Below, one piece after another: positions 1 to 7,340 of a stretch of 20,745 nucleotides of DNA. Numbering within the stretch: position 1 is the stretch's first letter; each line of letters starts with the position of its first letter. Location of the stretch: assembly GCA_049515175.1 (NCBI GenBank), contig JBEKUI010000048.1, forward strand, positions 1-20,745. Direction: 5' to 3'. The position numbers were made by a program, and so were the translations under genes. The notes beneath the pieces were generated by a model that saw only the letters and a program-made list of their open reading frames with translations, was not told the origin of the DNA and did no database searches. This DNA is from JACQNR01 sp049515175 (GTDB lineage Bacteria; Acidobacteriota; Terriglobia; UBA7540).

Positions 1-82
1 AACTGGATCCTTCTGGCTGGCGCCCAAAAACAAAGTCTATGCTCATTAAATTCAGCACCCTTTCTTGACAATCCCTGAAACA

Positions 83-181
83 TCAGACACTAGGGCCGCC
101 CTTGCCGTTCCAGCGCACATCTACCCAGCGGTATCCAATGGTCTCATTGCCACCCCAGGGCTGATTCAGCCGAACCCGTAT
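83..181 (-). pseudogene. Unidentified C-terminal coding remnant
   Basis: A 32-codon open stretch on the minus strand lies between an in-frame TAA (182-184) and a TGA stop (83-85). It encodes a Trp/Gly-rich, beta-like sequence that includes QPWGGNETIGYRWVDVRW. The composition resembles the C-terminal end of a real protein more than random translation, but I do not recognise the family. No start codon or ribosome site is visible, so if genuine it is only the tail of a decayed gene. The regulator's operator and promoter lie immediately beyond its 5' boundary. It may also be chance. Confidence 0.25.
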
Positions 182-182
182 T

Positions 183-206
183 TATAAATCATTTGATTTA
201 TATAAT
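183..206 (+). promoter_or_regulatory. TetR-type operator overlapping a TATAAT box
   Basis: Positions 183-202 form a perfect inverted repeat with 9-bp arms and a 2-bp centre: TATAAATCA-TT-TGATTTATA. A consensus TATAAT hexamer (201-206) overlaps its right edge. A second possible promoter, TTGATT (193-198) with TATTCT (215-220) and a 16-bp spacer, would also be covered by the palindrome. TetR-family dimers bind palindromes of about this size and usually repress their own promoter, so autoregulation of the gene starting 45 bp downstream is the natural reading. The palindrome and hexamer are seen directly; binding is inferred. Confidence 0.6.
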
Positions 207-250
207 TCAACACTTATTCTACAATCAGCGGCGTGCGGCGGGGGAGCCCC

Positions 251-931
251 GTGAAACCGAACCGACTAATATCCACCAGAACCCGGCCTACCAGTGACCG
301 TGGCGAAGCCACGCGGCAACGTCTCCTCGAGGTAGCTATCCAGGTCTTCGCGGCGCGCGGCTTCGATGGCGCTCGCACCCGGGATATCGCCGAGGCGGCT
401 AAGACGAACCCTGTCTCGATTGCCTACTATTTTGGGAACAAGCAGGGACTTTACCATGCTGCGGCACGGCACGTGGCCGCCCGCTGGGCTGCCCATGAGA
501 AACCCCTGGTCCAGCAGGCACGGACGTCAATGGCTCGCCCCGGTATCACGCACCGCGAATTGGTCGGGATACTCTGCACTTTGTTGCGCGACTTTGTCCG
601 GCTTATCTTGGGCAACTTCCTACCCGACTGCTACGGAAAGTTTGTCAGTCAGGCGGCATCTGGACCGGCTCGAGAGTTTTCCGTCATAGACCGGGGTCTT
701 GCGCCGTTGCGGGTCACGTTGGCCGAAGCCATCGCTGCGCTCACCGGAGAATCCGCAGCCTCGTCTGCCACTCAAGTGCGGGCCCTGTCCATTATCGGGT
801 CTTGTATTTGCTTCCGCCGCGACCGCCCCGCCGTGCTGCACGCGCTGAAATGGAAGCAGATCGGCGCGAAGGAACTCAAAGTTGTTGAAGCGGGCATCCG
901 GGCGAATATTCAGGCCATGTTCTCCCGATGA
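251..931 (+). CDS. TetR/AcrR-family transcriptional regulator, CecR-like
   Basis: This encodes a cytoplasmic DNA-binding repressor of about 226 residues, the usual TetR length. The N-terminal helix-turn-helix is clear: a helix around ATRQRLLEVAIQVFAARGF, then ARTRDIAEAA and the recognition segment SIAYYFGNKQGLYHAA. The SIAYYFGNKxGLY form is characteristic of the CecR (YbiH, DUF1956) branch. The ligand-binding C-terminal half is less conserved and gives no ligand. I prefer the GTG at 251 because GGGGGAG precedes it at proper spacing; a GTG at 233 in frame has no comparable site. A 20-bp palindrome at 183-202 is the likely operator. No efflux or membrane-fusion gene follows in this window, so its usual target operon is missing here or lies to the left. 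Confidence 0.88.
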   Translation: MKPNRLISTRTRPTSDRGEATRQRLLEVAIQVFAARGFDGARTRDIAEAAKTNPVSIAYYFGNKQGLYHAAARHVAARWAAHEKPLVQQARTSMARPGITHRELVGILCTLLRDFVRLILGNFLPDCYGKFVSQAASGPAREFSVIDRGLAPLRVTLAEAIAALTGESAASSATQVRALSIIGSCICFRRDRPAVLHALKWKQIGAKELKVVEAGIRANIQAMFSR

Positions 932-1116
932 GGAACAGATTCTGTTCGTCCCTCCCTTGGCTGGGGCTTCGCTTCCCTTGTCGCCTTGAATTCCGAACCC
1001 GCCTTCCAGGTTGGGCAAACTTTTGCATTTGCGACGCGGTAGCCGTCTCTCCGAGAAGCACAATAGCGCAACTTTTCTCGCAAGGGCCTTCTCTCATAGG
1101 TGTACAGTGTGTACTT

Positions 1117-1647
1117 CTATCTCAAAGACTCCGCAAAGGACGGCGTCGACGCCGAGGTAAGCTCCCGATTCCCCAGTGCAAGGTAGATCTTGTCCAGGCT
1201 CAAAAGCAGGTGTGGCGCAGATCCGGGAAGCTGCTGCCTGGTAGGGATTCTCACCGCAACGGATTTCGCCGCCGTCTTGCCAAACACTGTCGCGAGCTGA
1301 CCGTCCAATTGAGGCGCGTACCAGTAGACGCTCTTTGACGTCACATCGGCGTGGATTACCAGCACGGGTCCGCGTAGCTCCAATGCGTAATGACAGGCGT
1401 GGTCGATGGAAAGCTCCTGCGAAACGAAGGTGCGATCGGCGGCATAGTCGGAGGAAGCGGAGCTTTTCAATTGGACCTGAAACCATGCGCCGGTCGGAGA
1501 TTTCCCATCGAAAACCTGGACGTTGCAGTCGATGCCGTAGTCCTCTTGCACGTCGTCGACAACTCAGCCAAGCAGCTCCAAGACATCTCGAAGCAGCCGC
1601 TTGCCAGCGCGGTTGACTTCGTGTTGTTCAGGTTTGGTAATCACCAT
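1117..1647 (-). pseudogene. DUF4365-domain protein, interrupted by an in-frame TGA
   Basis: Read from the ATG at 1647, the frame gives 27 residues ending LLRDVLELLG, then a TGA (1564-1566), then continues in the same frame as VVDDVQEDYGIDCNVQVF for about 150 more residues. The DYGIDCNVQVF and WFQVQLKSS segments are the signature of DUF4365, an uncharacterised domain that resembles the PD-(D/E)XK nuclease fold (Asp of DYGID, QxK in FQVQLKSS). A Trp is expected at the stop, so a single TGG to TGA change is the simplest explanation. Apart from the stop, the length (176 codons) fits a complete protein. Downstream initiation could still yield a fragment, but I read it as a nonsense-mutated gene. 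Confidence 0.75.
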
Positions 1648-1671
1648 TCTTCCATTCCGACTCCGGAACAT

Positions 1672-1677
1672 ATTATC
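1672..1677 (-). promoter_or_regulatory. Possible -10 box for the DUF4365 gene
   Basis: On the minus strand GATAAT lies 24 bp upstream of the ATG at 1647, a sensible distance for a short 5' leader. The matching -35 (CTGAAC, 18-bp spacer) is poor. Support is weak and positional only. Confidence 0.25.
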
Positions 1678-1833
1678 GCGCATTTGTGCAGAATTGTTCA
1701 GGGGGGCGCAACAGCGATTCCGCAACCTGTGCAAGGCTGATTGTATTGCCTTCAAAAGGCAGTGCACGGGTGACGTATGGTCGGCTAACCGTAGATGTGG
1801 TCCATCTGGTCACCTTTAGCGGTTCTGCTTGGA

Positions 1834-1964
1834 TCTGGGAAACCTGCGGCGGCGTGAACGGCAGTGGCGTCGCTATGACTCCCGGCCAAGAATCCACCCT
1901 TCAATCTCCCGGATTACTCGGTCGTCTGGCTCGCCGGGCTCACGCTGGCCAATGCACACCTGGA
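1834..1964 (-). repeat. Direct repeat copy 1: 3' tail of a DUF429 gene
   Basis: This segment matches 2809-2939 with about 12 differences in 131 bp by eye, mostly transitions. On the minus strand it encodes the end of a DUF429 protein (GQREPGEPDD, IEGWILGRES, then TAG at 1873-1875) plus about 40 bp of 3' flank. Nothing of the DUF429 gene is visible upstream of about 1972, so this is an orphan 3' end. The divergence indicates an old duplication, or two related genes that lost their bodies at different times. Confidence 0.8.
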
Positions 1965-1975
1965 GCCCGAGGGAC

Positions 1976-2191
1976 GAAATCCGCTGACGTGCATCCATTT
2001 ACGGTTCCAATGAAGTATGGTAGAAAGACTAAGGTTACAAGCGATAAAGTGAGTTGGGTCAGCCAGAAAGCGATGAGTTGTGCGAGTCCTGAAAGGCTTT
2101 ATTTTGCTGTCGTTCCGCTCATGCGGCCTCTAATGGCAAATAAATCAGTGGTTGTTCAGCAACGAAGTAACCCGCAGCCGTAAGGGTTTGT
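1976..2191. other. No recognisable feature
   Basis: I see no convincing coding frame on either strand and no RNA or IS signature. Several short frames read through it but their compositions look like noise. It separates the orphan DUF429 tail from the following minus-strand cluster. Confidence 0.4.
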
Positions 2192-2410
2192 TCATGACAG
2201 CGCATCTGGAAAGTACTTCCGATTCTGCCGCTCGGGATTCAGCCGCGGTTTTGACTTCCGCCTCTCGCGTGCTTTGGCGAACCAAGGGCAAGAGGCAAAT
2301 TCTGTTTTTGTAGACGGCGAAATCAGCCTTTCACACAACCCAAACGGGATTGTGCCTGAAAAACGCCCTTCCACGCCAAAACACTTCACGCTGACGAGGC
2401 CATCCGTCAT
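2192..2410 (-). CDS. Small hypothetical ORF, ATGA-coupled to the gene before it
   Basis: This is a 72-codon frame whose ATG (2410-2408) overlaps the TGA stop of the two-repeat protein (2409-2407) as ATGA, an arrangement typical of translational coupling. The product starts MTDGLVSVKCFGVEGRF and ends in a basic stretch (KARERRKSKPRLNPERQNRK). I recognise no domain, membrane segment or signal peptide. The overlap is the only real support; the sequence itself could be spurious, especially since its partner gene is frameshifted. Confidence 0.27.
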   Translation of the reverse strand: MTDGLVSVKCFGVEGRFSGTIPFGLCERLISPSTKTEFASCPWFAKARERRKSKPRLNPERQNRKYFPDALS

Positions 2411-2776
2411 GCAGTCCCTCCCGCTTCAGGGTACCGGAGCTTCAGTTCAACCAGCACTGGCCGCAGCAGGGCGTAATCGGGCGAGCAAGCGTGAATAGCT
2501 GCTTCCACAACTCTGCCAACGAAGGACGGCACGTTGCCGCCCTTGGAGGCCCAGCAAAGCCAGTCGCGGAGCTCGGGGTCGTCGAGCGCCGCCGGGCTGC
2601 GGCTCGGGATGCTGGCGCTTCAGTTCGAGCAATACGGGTCGAAGCAAAAGGTAATCAGGCATGCAGGCACCGAGGGCAGCCTCAGCCACCGTGCACACAA
2701 AATATGGCGGCTTGCGACTCTCAAATACCCAGCGAAGCCAGCGATGCAATTCCGTGTCGTTGTGTGGGCAGTCCAT
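2407..2776 (-). pseudogene. Two-repeat hypothetical protein, frameshifted
   Basis: From the ATG at 2776 the frame encodes a unit of about 51 residues with the core VAEAALGACMPDYLLLRPVL. After a one-base shift near 2585-2600, the next frame encodes a second unit with core VVEAAIHACSPDYALLRPVL and ends at TGA 2407-2409. Each unit also carries an upstream D-x-E-L-x-x-W-L-x-W element and ends ELK...PE, and roughly 60% of residues agree between units. I do not recognise a named family. The length of 370 nt is one base over a multiple of three, consistent with one inserted base. It lies 71 bp downstream of the DUF429 stop on the same strand, so the two probably shared a transcript. Sequencing error is an alternative to decay. 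Confidence 0.55.
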
Positions 2777-2808
2777 CACCGGCAATATACCTCGCCAGTC
2801 AATCTGCC

Positions 2809-2939
2809 TCTGGGAAACCTGCGGTGGCATGAATGGCAGTGGCATCGCTAGGGCTCCCGGCCAAGAATCCACCCTTCAATTTCCCGGATTGCTCGGTCGT
2901 CCGGCTCGCCGGGCTCACGCTGCCCGAGGCACACCTGGA
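2809..2939 (-). repeat. Direct repeat copy 2, inside the longer DUF429 remnant
   Basis: This is the partner of 1834-1964. It covers the last 30 or so codons of the DUF429 frame and about 40 bp past its TAG stop. The two copies diverge sharply outside this block on both sides. Confidence 0.8.
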
Positions 2940-3294
2940 GCATCCCGAAGAGCCCGACGACCGAATCAAGGGCGTCGTCCCCTTGCGGGAAGCCGCCCTG
3001 AATTTCCTTCCTGAGGCCGTCCTCAAGCGTGACGTTGTGGGCGTCAGCCCAGAGAAGGAGCGACGCGCCGAACCTTCTCCTGTCGTCCTGGTCGCGCTTG
3101 CCGCCGAGCGGCTCCTTGGAGAACCAGCCGTAGCACTCGGCTTGATATGTCTCGGCAACAACGATGCTTCCCGGCACCAGCAGCGAGGGCAGGGGGCCGT
3201 CAAACGGCCACAGCGAAACGTTCCGCAGGGCAGGAGCGAGCACGTCCCGCCAGCCGATGATTGCGGCCCAGCTCCAGAAGAGGCAGCACGCGGC
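2848..3294 (-). pseudogene. DUF429-domain protein, 5' part missing
   Basis: The open frame runs from just after a TAG at 3295-3297 to TAG at 2848-2850 and encodes the C-terminal half of a DUF429 protein, a predicted RNase H-like nuclease family of about 250-300 residues. Visible family features are FWSWAAIIGWRDVL, VSLWPFDGPL, VVAETYQAECYGWF, a KRDQDDRRR segment, the DDALDSVVGLFGML helix and the terminal EGWILG. The sequence around FWSWAAIIGW appears to have lost a few residues relative to the family, and no N-terminal half can be read upstream in any frame before the divergent gene at 3447. I therefore call it a truncated pseudogene. The residual frame is long and well conserved, so decay may be recent. 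Confidence 0.72.
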
Positions 3295-3446
3295 CTATGG
3301 GCCGTGCCCATAAGTGATACAATACCCGGAACTCACCAGAGTCATTCCTGCCCTCGTGAGGTGCACATGGCGCTGGGCGCAGCCCTTGACCAGCGCAAAG
3401 ATGACATCAACGTGGGCGAAGCGAAGAGGGTCGGGATTTCACCGCC

Positions 3447-4244
3447 ATGAGTATACAACGTGGCCGCGCTCTCGAAAAGCTAATCGGGGAATTCAGTTCC
3501 CGTTTTTTCATGAAGGATTTTGTATGGTGGGACGTGAAGTATATCTCGGGAGGGAAGCCGAAACAGCATCCCGCCGATGTACTCCTGGTGCTTAATCGCG
3601 AGTGCATCGTCGTCAGCGTTAAGGGAACTGACGGCGAAACAAAAGCGCCAGGGCGTCTGAAACTATGGCTCGAAGGAAAGGTGTGGGACGGGAGCAAATC
3701 AGTCAAGACGGGAATGCAGAGGGTCAAGAACGTTCCATTTCAAGCACGAAATCTTTGGTACGAAACTAGAGACTTCCCAGCCGATATGCTCATTCCCATA
3801 TGCGGGATTTGCTTAATCGAGTGCACGCAGGAGCCGTTTTCACCCATCGAATTTCAAATGAGGCAGCCGGATTGTGAGGTTCCAATCCATGTCCTGTCTA
3901 TCAACGATTTTCTGAACGTGGTCCACTGGCTGGGCTCGATATGCGACGTATTCGATTACTTCAAACGGCGGGCAAGCATACGCTCGACATTCAGCGGCAT
4001 TAATCAAGAGCGACCGGCGCTTGCCTTATACACGCTGCGTGTCAAGGACTTTGCTGGCTTCACATCCGAGGACAAGGTGCGCCTACGTGAACTCCATTTG
4101 CGCCTTCCGACGACCTCTGGTTCAAATCCATCGGCCCATTGCCAGCGATTTCAATCGCTTTCTTACGTATTCCCTGTCCTCTTCCTTCATTTGGCTTCAT
4201 GTTCACGCGTCAGGCAAGGCGTGCTCTCGGGGAGCTCGTCGTAG
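3447..4244 (+). CDS. Hypothetical protein, candidate PD-(D/E)XK nuclease fold
   Basis: The product has 265 residues, no signal peptide and no membrane segment. The N-terminal part has the layout of a PD-(D/E)XK core: a helix with Glu (GRALEKLIGEF), a strand with Asp (HPADVLLVLN, about residues 42-51) and a strand ending in Lys (CIVVSVKG, about 53-60). The rest, about residues 60-215, looks like normal protein but I do not recognise it. After about residue 220 the sequence becomes low-quality (HCQRFQSLSYVFPVLFLHLASC), and both other frames stay open there, so a 3' frameshift is possible. No strong ribosome site precedes the ATG. It is transcribed away from the DUF429 remnant. Nuclease function is inferred from the motif pattern only. 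Confidence 0.6.
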   Translation: MSIQRGRALEKLIGEFSSRFFMKDFVWWDVKYISGGKPKQHPADVLLVLNRECIVVSVKGTDGETKAPGRLKLWLEGKVWDGSKSVKTGMQRVKNVPFQARNLWYETRDFPADMLIPICGICLIECTQEPFSPIEFQMRQPDCEVPIHVLSINDFLNVVHWLGSICDVFDYFKRRASIRSTFSGINQERPALALYTLRVKDFAGFTSEDKVRLRELHLRLPTTSGSNPSAHCQRFQSLSYVFPVLFLHLASCSRVRQGVLSGSSS

Positions 4245-4919
4245 CCTTCGAGTGCATTAACTGCACAAACTCATTTTGCGCCAGGCACCGATTGGAGGTT
4301 GTACCCCACTCATGCTCGTCATCTCTTCGTTCCTTCTCCCAAATTCGCTCCAACGAGCCTGTGCTGGCTTGCCCAAAAACCTCTCCTCTCAGACGCCCTG
4401 CAACTGCCTGACCTGCAAGGGTCGCAAACCCTCCATTCTGATCGCCCAAAAACAGATGATTCTGGAGCGGCCTCGCGCTTCGCTACGTGGAGCTGTTTGG
4501 TCCGCCTTGAGAAGCTGATCAACCCTGACGGCAGCACGTCCGTGTTCCTGTCCCGAAAAGTGAGGTGACAACTCTGAAGCTGGCTCGATCTAACTTCGCC
4601 CGCACGACCCTAGGCACTGGGCGAGTGGAGCGAACCACAGACATCATCCAATCGTCTTGGCATGCCTGCTAAGTGAGCATCGGAAGTTCTAGGACCCGGC
4701 GCAGAAGGGACGGGCCCTATTTCCGGCAGGGCTTCGTTTTGTACCGGATTTTCTGCCTGTGCCAAAGAAATCCGCGAAGGAGCTCTACAACCCGGTTGCA
4801 GGATTGGAATTGCCTTAACTGAGGACGGGACCAGGGTTCGAGCTCGTCCGCGGCTATCATCTTGGGAAGGGACTTTGACGACAGTCCGGAATCTGCGGCC
4901 GAATCAGTGGCGGACTTTG
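4245..4919. other. Intergenic stretch with no supported gene
   Basis: About 675 bp without a convincing coding frame. Several short frames exist on both strands, but none shows domain-like composition. It presumably contains decayed sequence, because it leads into the IS5-family transposase fragment, but I could not identify the rest of that transposase or its terminal inverted repeats here. Confidence 0.4.
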
Positions 4920-5085
4920 CGCCGCTGCAGACGCCGCTGGATCGTCGAACGCAGCATCGCTTGGGTGGGCAACTCCGCCGACTGGTCGTGCGCTACCACC
5001 GCTCGCTCGCCATCTGCCAAGCTTTCGACCATATCGCCTGTTTTATGATCGTCTTACGGAGGCTTTTGAAACAGCTTCTAGTCTC
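4920..5085 (+). mobile_element. IS5-family transposase C-terminal remnant, frameshifted
   Basis: One frame reads RRRWIVERSIAWVGN up to about 4973. The +2 frame then continues RRLVVRYHRSLAICQAF and HIACFMIVLRRLLK. Together these make the well-known C-terminal block of IS5-family DDE transposases (RRRWxVERTFAWLGNFRRLLVRYERS...), with the catalytic Glu in VERS. One missing base at about 4974-4975 (expected GNFRR) causes the shift. The DDE Asp residues, the N-terminal half and both inverted repeats are not visible, so this is a dead fragment. It ends about 30 bp from the convergent glycosidase gene. Confidence 0.75.
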
Positions 5086-5113
5086 CTTTAACCGAAACTA
5101 TAGATCAGGGGCT

Positions 5114-6568
5114 CTAGCCGCGTTTGATTCGCAGCGCGATGTCAATCGAATGCTGGGGCGCAGTGAAAGTCCGGTTGCCCCCATGGTGCGTGAACGTGTC
5201 TGTGCGCACTACTGCGCCCGAGGCCGGGTCAACCCAATCCGCTTTGTAGCCGCCGGCGGGGAGGTCGAGCACGAGCTTTTCGATATAACTCCCGGGCGTA
5301 ACCGTGTAGGCGGCCTCTTTACCGTCGGTGCTGTGGTGGAGGTATAGACCATATTGCTGGCCGGGTTCACTAATGCCTCGGCAGTACGCTCCGGAGGTCA
5401 CGCCCCCGACGATGAAGCTCTTATCCTGGTGCATCTTGAGGAAGTCGAAGCTGTAGATGAAATCTTTCAGGGCCTTGAGAGCGCCCAGGATCTGGGCATT
5501 GTCCGCTGTTTTTCCGGCGGGGTTCTCAGCCGTATAGAGTCCGTTCAATTGGTTAAAGCTGCCTCCGCCTCCCACGATGAACTCCCAAGCTTCCACACGG
5601 GAATCCGCGACCTTGTCTCCCTTATACATCGGGTAGTAGTTGGTTTCGTTAAACTCGAGTGGCTTGTTCTTTCCGTATTCATGATCGAGGGCCTGCATGC
5701 CTCCCAGCCATCCCTGGCCCCAAGCGTATTGCGCCACGATAATCGATACATCCGGGTTGGACGACCAATCGTAAGGCCCTCCCAGGGGCCCTTCCACTTG
5801 TTGGGCAACCAAATGTCTGTTCGGCAGGTTGCTCTCGGTAAGCTGGATCAGCTCCAGCAAATGGCCGACCCAGGCACTGGCTTCCGAAATCGGCGTCCCG
5901 CCAACCATCGCCTCGTCGCAAATTTCGAGGATGACGTTGTCATACGCATTGACTTCCTGAATGATTTTGCGCACGTAGTCGTCTTCCCGGCGCACCAGGT
6001 CTTGGTGTCTCAGGGTCTGGACATCCTCGGGATCGCATCTCCCCACGCCCTGTATATTGTTTTCGTAATACAGCGGTGAAATAGGCCAGGTGTCGGAGTA
6101 TTGCCCGTTGAAGAAACAAATCTCCACAACGATGCCCCGCTCTGCCCCCTTGGCCACGAAATCCTTCAAGCGCGCGAAGTACGCCGGATCCCATTGGTCG
6201 AGGTCGAATTTATTGCCGCCGAGCATGTAGCCCGGCACCTTGCTCCGCGCCCAGGGCACGATCAGGCTTGCCGGTTTGGGGCCCAGCGTGTTGCCTTTCA
6301 TGAATTTCCCCACCGGCTCGAACAGTTCGCCCGGATAGATGCGCGTATAGTTGAGCCCGTACGACTTCAGGGCGTCGAAATAGGCGACGTAGTCGAAGTC
6401 TCTGTTGATCACGGCGCCGTAATGTTCGGCCGAAGTGATCAGGACGGTGGGTTGACCCTTGAAGAGGAAATAGTGCGGGTTGGAAGGGTGGACCTTGATT
6501 GGCTCGGCGTTCAGTCGGGTAACGACGATAACCAATGAGAGGGCGAGGATCTTTATTATCTTCAACAC
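5114..6568 (-). CDS. Secreted cellulase-like glycoside hydrolase with C-terminal beta-sandwich
   Basis: The product is about 484 residues. The N-terminus is a signal peptide (LKIIKILALSLVIVV, cleavage probably near LNA-EP). A TIM-barrel catalytic domain of the GH5-like/DUF4038 kind follows, opening with HPSNPHYFLFKGQPTVL. Two plausible catalytic Glu positions are in VILEICDEA (acid/base, where relatives have NEP) and LEFNETNYYP (nucleophile). The last 70 residues resemble the putative collagen-binding beta-sandwich of such enzymes (LDLPAGGYKADWVDP). It should act on polysaccharide outside the cytoplasm; the substrate cannot be told. I chose the GTG at 6568 because AAAGGGG precedes it by 9-10 nt and it puts the signal peptide at the N-terminus; an ATG at 6631 adds 21 implausible residues. 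The frame is intact, unlike its neighbours. Confidence 0.82.
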   Translation of the reverse strand: MLKIIKILALSLVIVVTRLNAEPIKVHPSNPHYFLFKGQPTVLITSAEHYGAVINRDFDYVAYFDALKSYGLNYTRIYPGELFEPVGKFMKGNTLGPKPASLIVPWARSKVPGYMLGGNKFDLDQWDPAYFARLKDFVAKGAERGIVVEICFFNGQYSDTWPISPLYYENNIQGVGRCDPEDVQTLRHQDLVRREDDYVRKIIQEVNAYDNVILEICDEAMVGGTPISEASAWVGHLLELIQLTESNLPNRHLVAQQVEGPLGGPYDWSSNPDVSIIVAQYAWGQGWLGGMQALDHEYGKNKPLEFNETNYYPMYKGDKVADSRVEAWEFIVGGGGSFNQLNGLYTAENPAGKTADNAQILGALKALKDFIYSFDFLKMHQDKSFIVGGVTSGAYCRGISEPGQQYGLYLHHSTDGKEAAYTVTPGSYIEKLVLDLPAGGYKADWVDPASGAVVRTDTFTHHGGNRTFTAPQHSIDIALRIKRG

Positions 6569-6640
6569 GACAACATTCCCCTTTCTAGGATTGCATACCT
6601 CGGCAGATCGATTCTCAAAATTGGGTTGCAATGCGCGTCC

Positions 6641-6877
6641 TCAGTACTCGAGAGATTGCAGCAGCACACTTGGGCCGTCTGCTGTAACCGAAAACCAGTT
6701 TTTTTCTTCCTGTATTCCAAGGGCGGATTCACAAATCTCATCCGGTATTTCCGTTTTAGCGCCCAACGCCCCACAGGATACACCCTTCGCGAGGTTCCAG
6801 CGCCCTGGTTTTTCGTTGCCTGGGTCCGGCAGTTCGGGACCGGGCCGGGACTGCCGCAACGCGAGTCCCATAACCAC
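6641..6877 (-). pseudogene. Possible C-terminal fragment of an unidentified protein
   Basis: A minus-strand frame ends at TGA 6641-6643 with natural-looking sequence (KTEIPDEICESALGIQEEKN, then WFSVTADGPSVLLQSLEY). It lies 72 bp upstream of the glycosidase start on the same strand and just downstream of the IS1380 remnant, so it may be the surviving 3' end of a gene cut by that element. The frame degrades upstream of about 6840 and I see no ribosome site. I do not recognise the family, and it may be chance. Confidence 0.3.
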
Positions 6878-6963
6878 TCACCGCGGTCCTGTCATCCAGT
6901 TTTGTCAGACACCCCTCCCTCCCAGGTGGCTCTGGATCGATTTCTCAGCTGCCACAGCCTCGG

Positions 6964-7216
6964 CTATCCCGTCGGAACCGGCAGCCCGGCTATCCGCTGG
7001 AGCATACTGCCAAACAACCGTCTCGTCAGATGACTCTCCGCCAGTAGCAGCCAAGAGTACCGCGCGTGCTTGATCAGCCTGCCGCCGGTCTTGACCAACC
7101 GATGCTGCAAACGGGTGAGCGACCAGTGGCCAATTCTCTTCGGCAGTACCAACCGCCGCTAGAGGTTCTCGAGGTTGTAGGCAATGACGCTCAGCCAGCT
7201 CAAGTTGAAGTTGGGA
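6964..7216 (-). mobile_element. IS1380-family transposase C-terminal remnant with internal TAG
   Basis: The minus-strand frame reads LSWLSVIAYNLENL, then TAG (7159-7161), then RRLVLPKRIGHWSLTRLQ, HRLVKTGGRLIKHARYSWLL and LAESHLTRRLFGSMLQRI up to the stop near 6964. This is the characteristic C-terminus of IS1380-family DDE transposases (AYNLGNLWRRLVLP...WSLTxLxxxLVKxGxRxxxHARY). The TAG replaces the conserved Trp of NLWRRL. The N-terminal three quarters, including the first catalytic Asp residues, are absent and no inverted repeats are evident. Confidence 0.8.
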
Positions 7217-7340
7217 GCCAGGCATGTGTCCGACTTCCGCGGAAATGGGACCCCTCAGCAAGGTCCTTCAAGCTACGATTTTTGCCCTGGTTCACCCTTC
7301 AACCCGCGTTAGAATGGGCGGCACCGGAAAGGAGTGAGCC

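Noticed and set aside
1102..1114. GTAC-AGTGT-GTAC, a LexA-like short palindrome
   Set aside because: Arms are only 4 bp and it lies downstream of convergent 3' ends, not at a promoter.
1117..1647. Selenocysteine or other recoding at the TGA
   Set aside because: The expected residue is Trp, no SECIS-like hairpin stands out after the codon, and other genes nearby are decayed, so a nonsense mutation is simpler.
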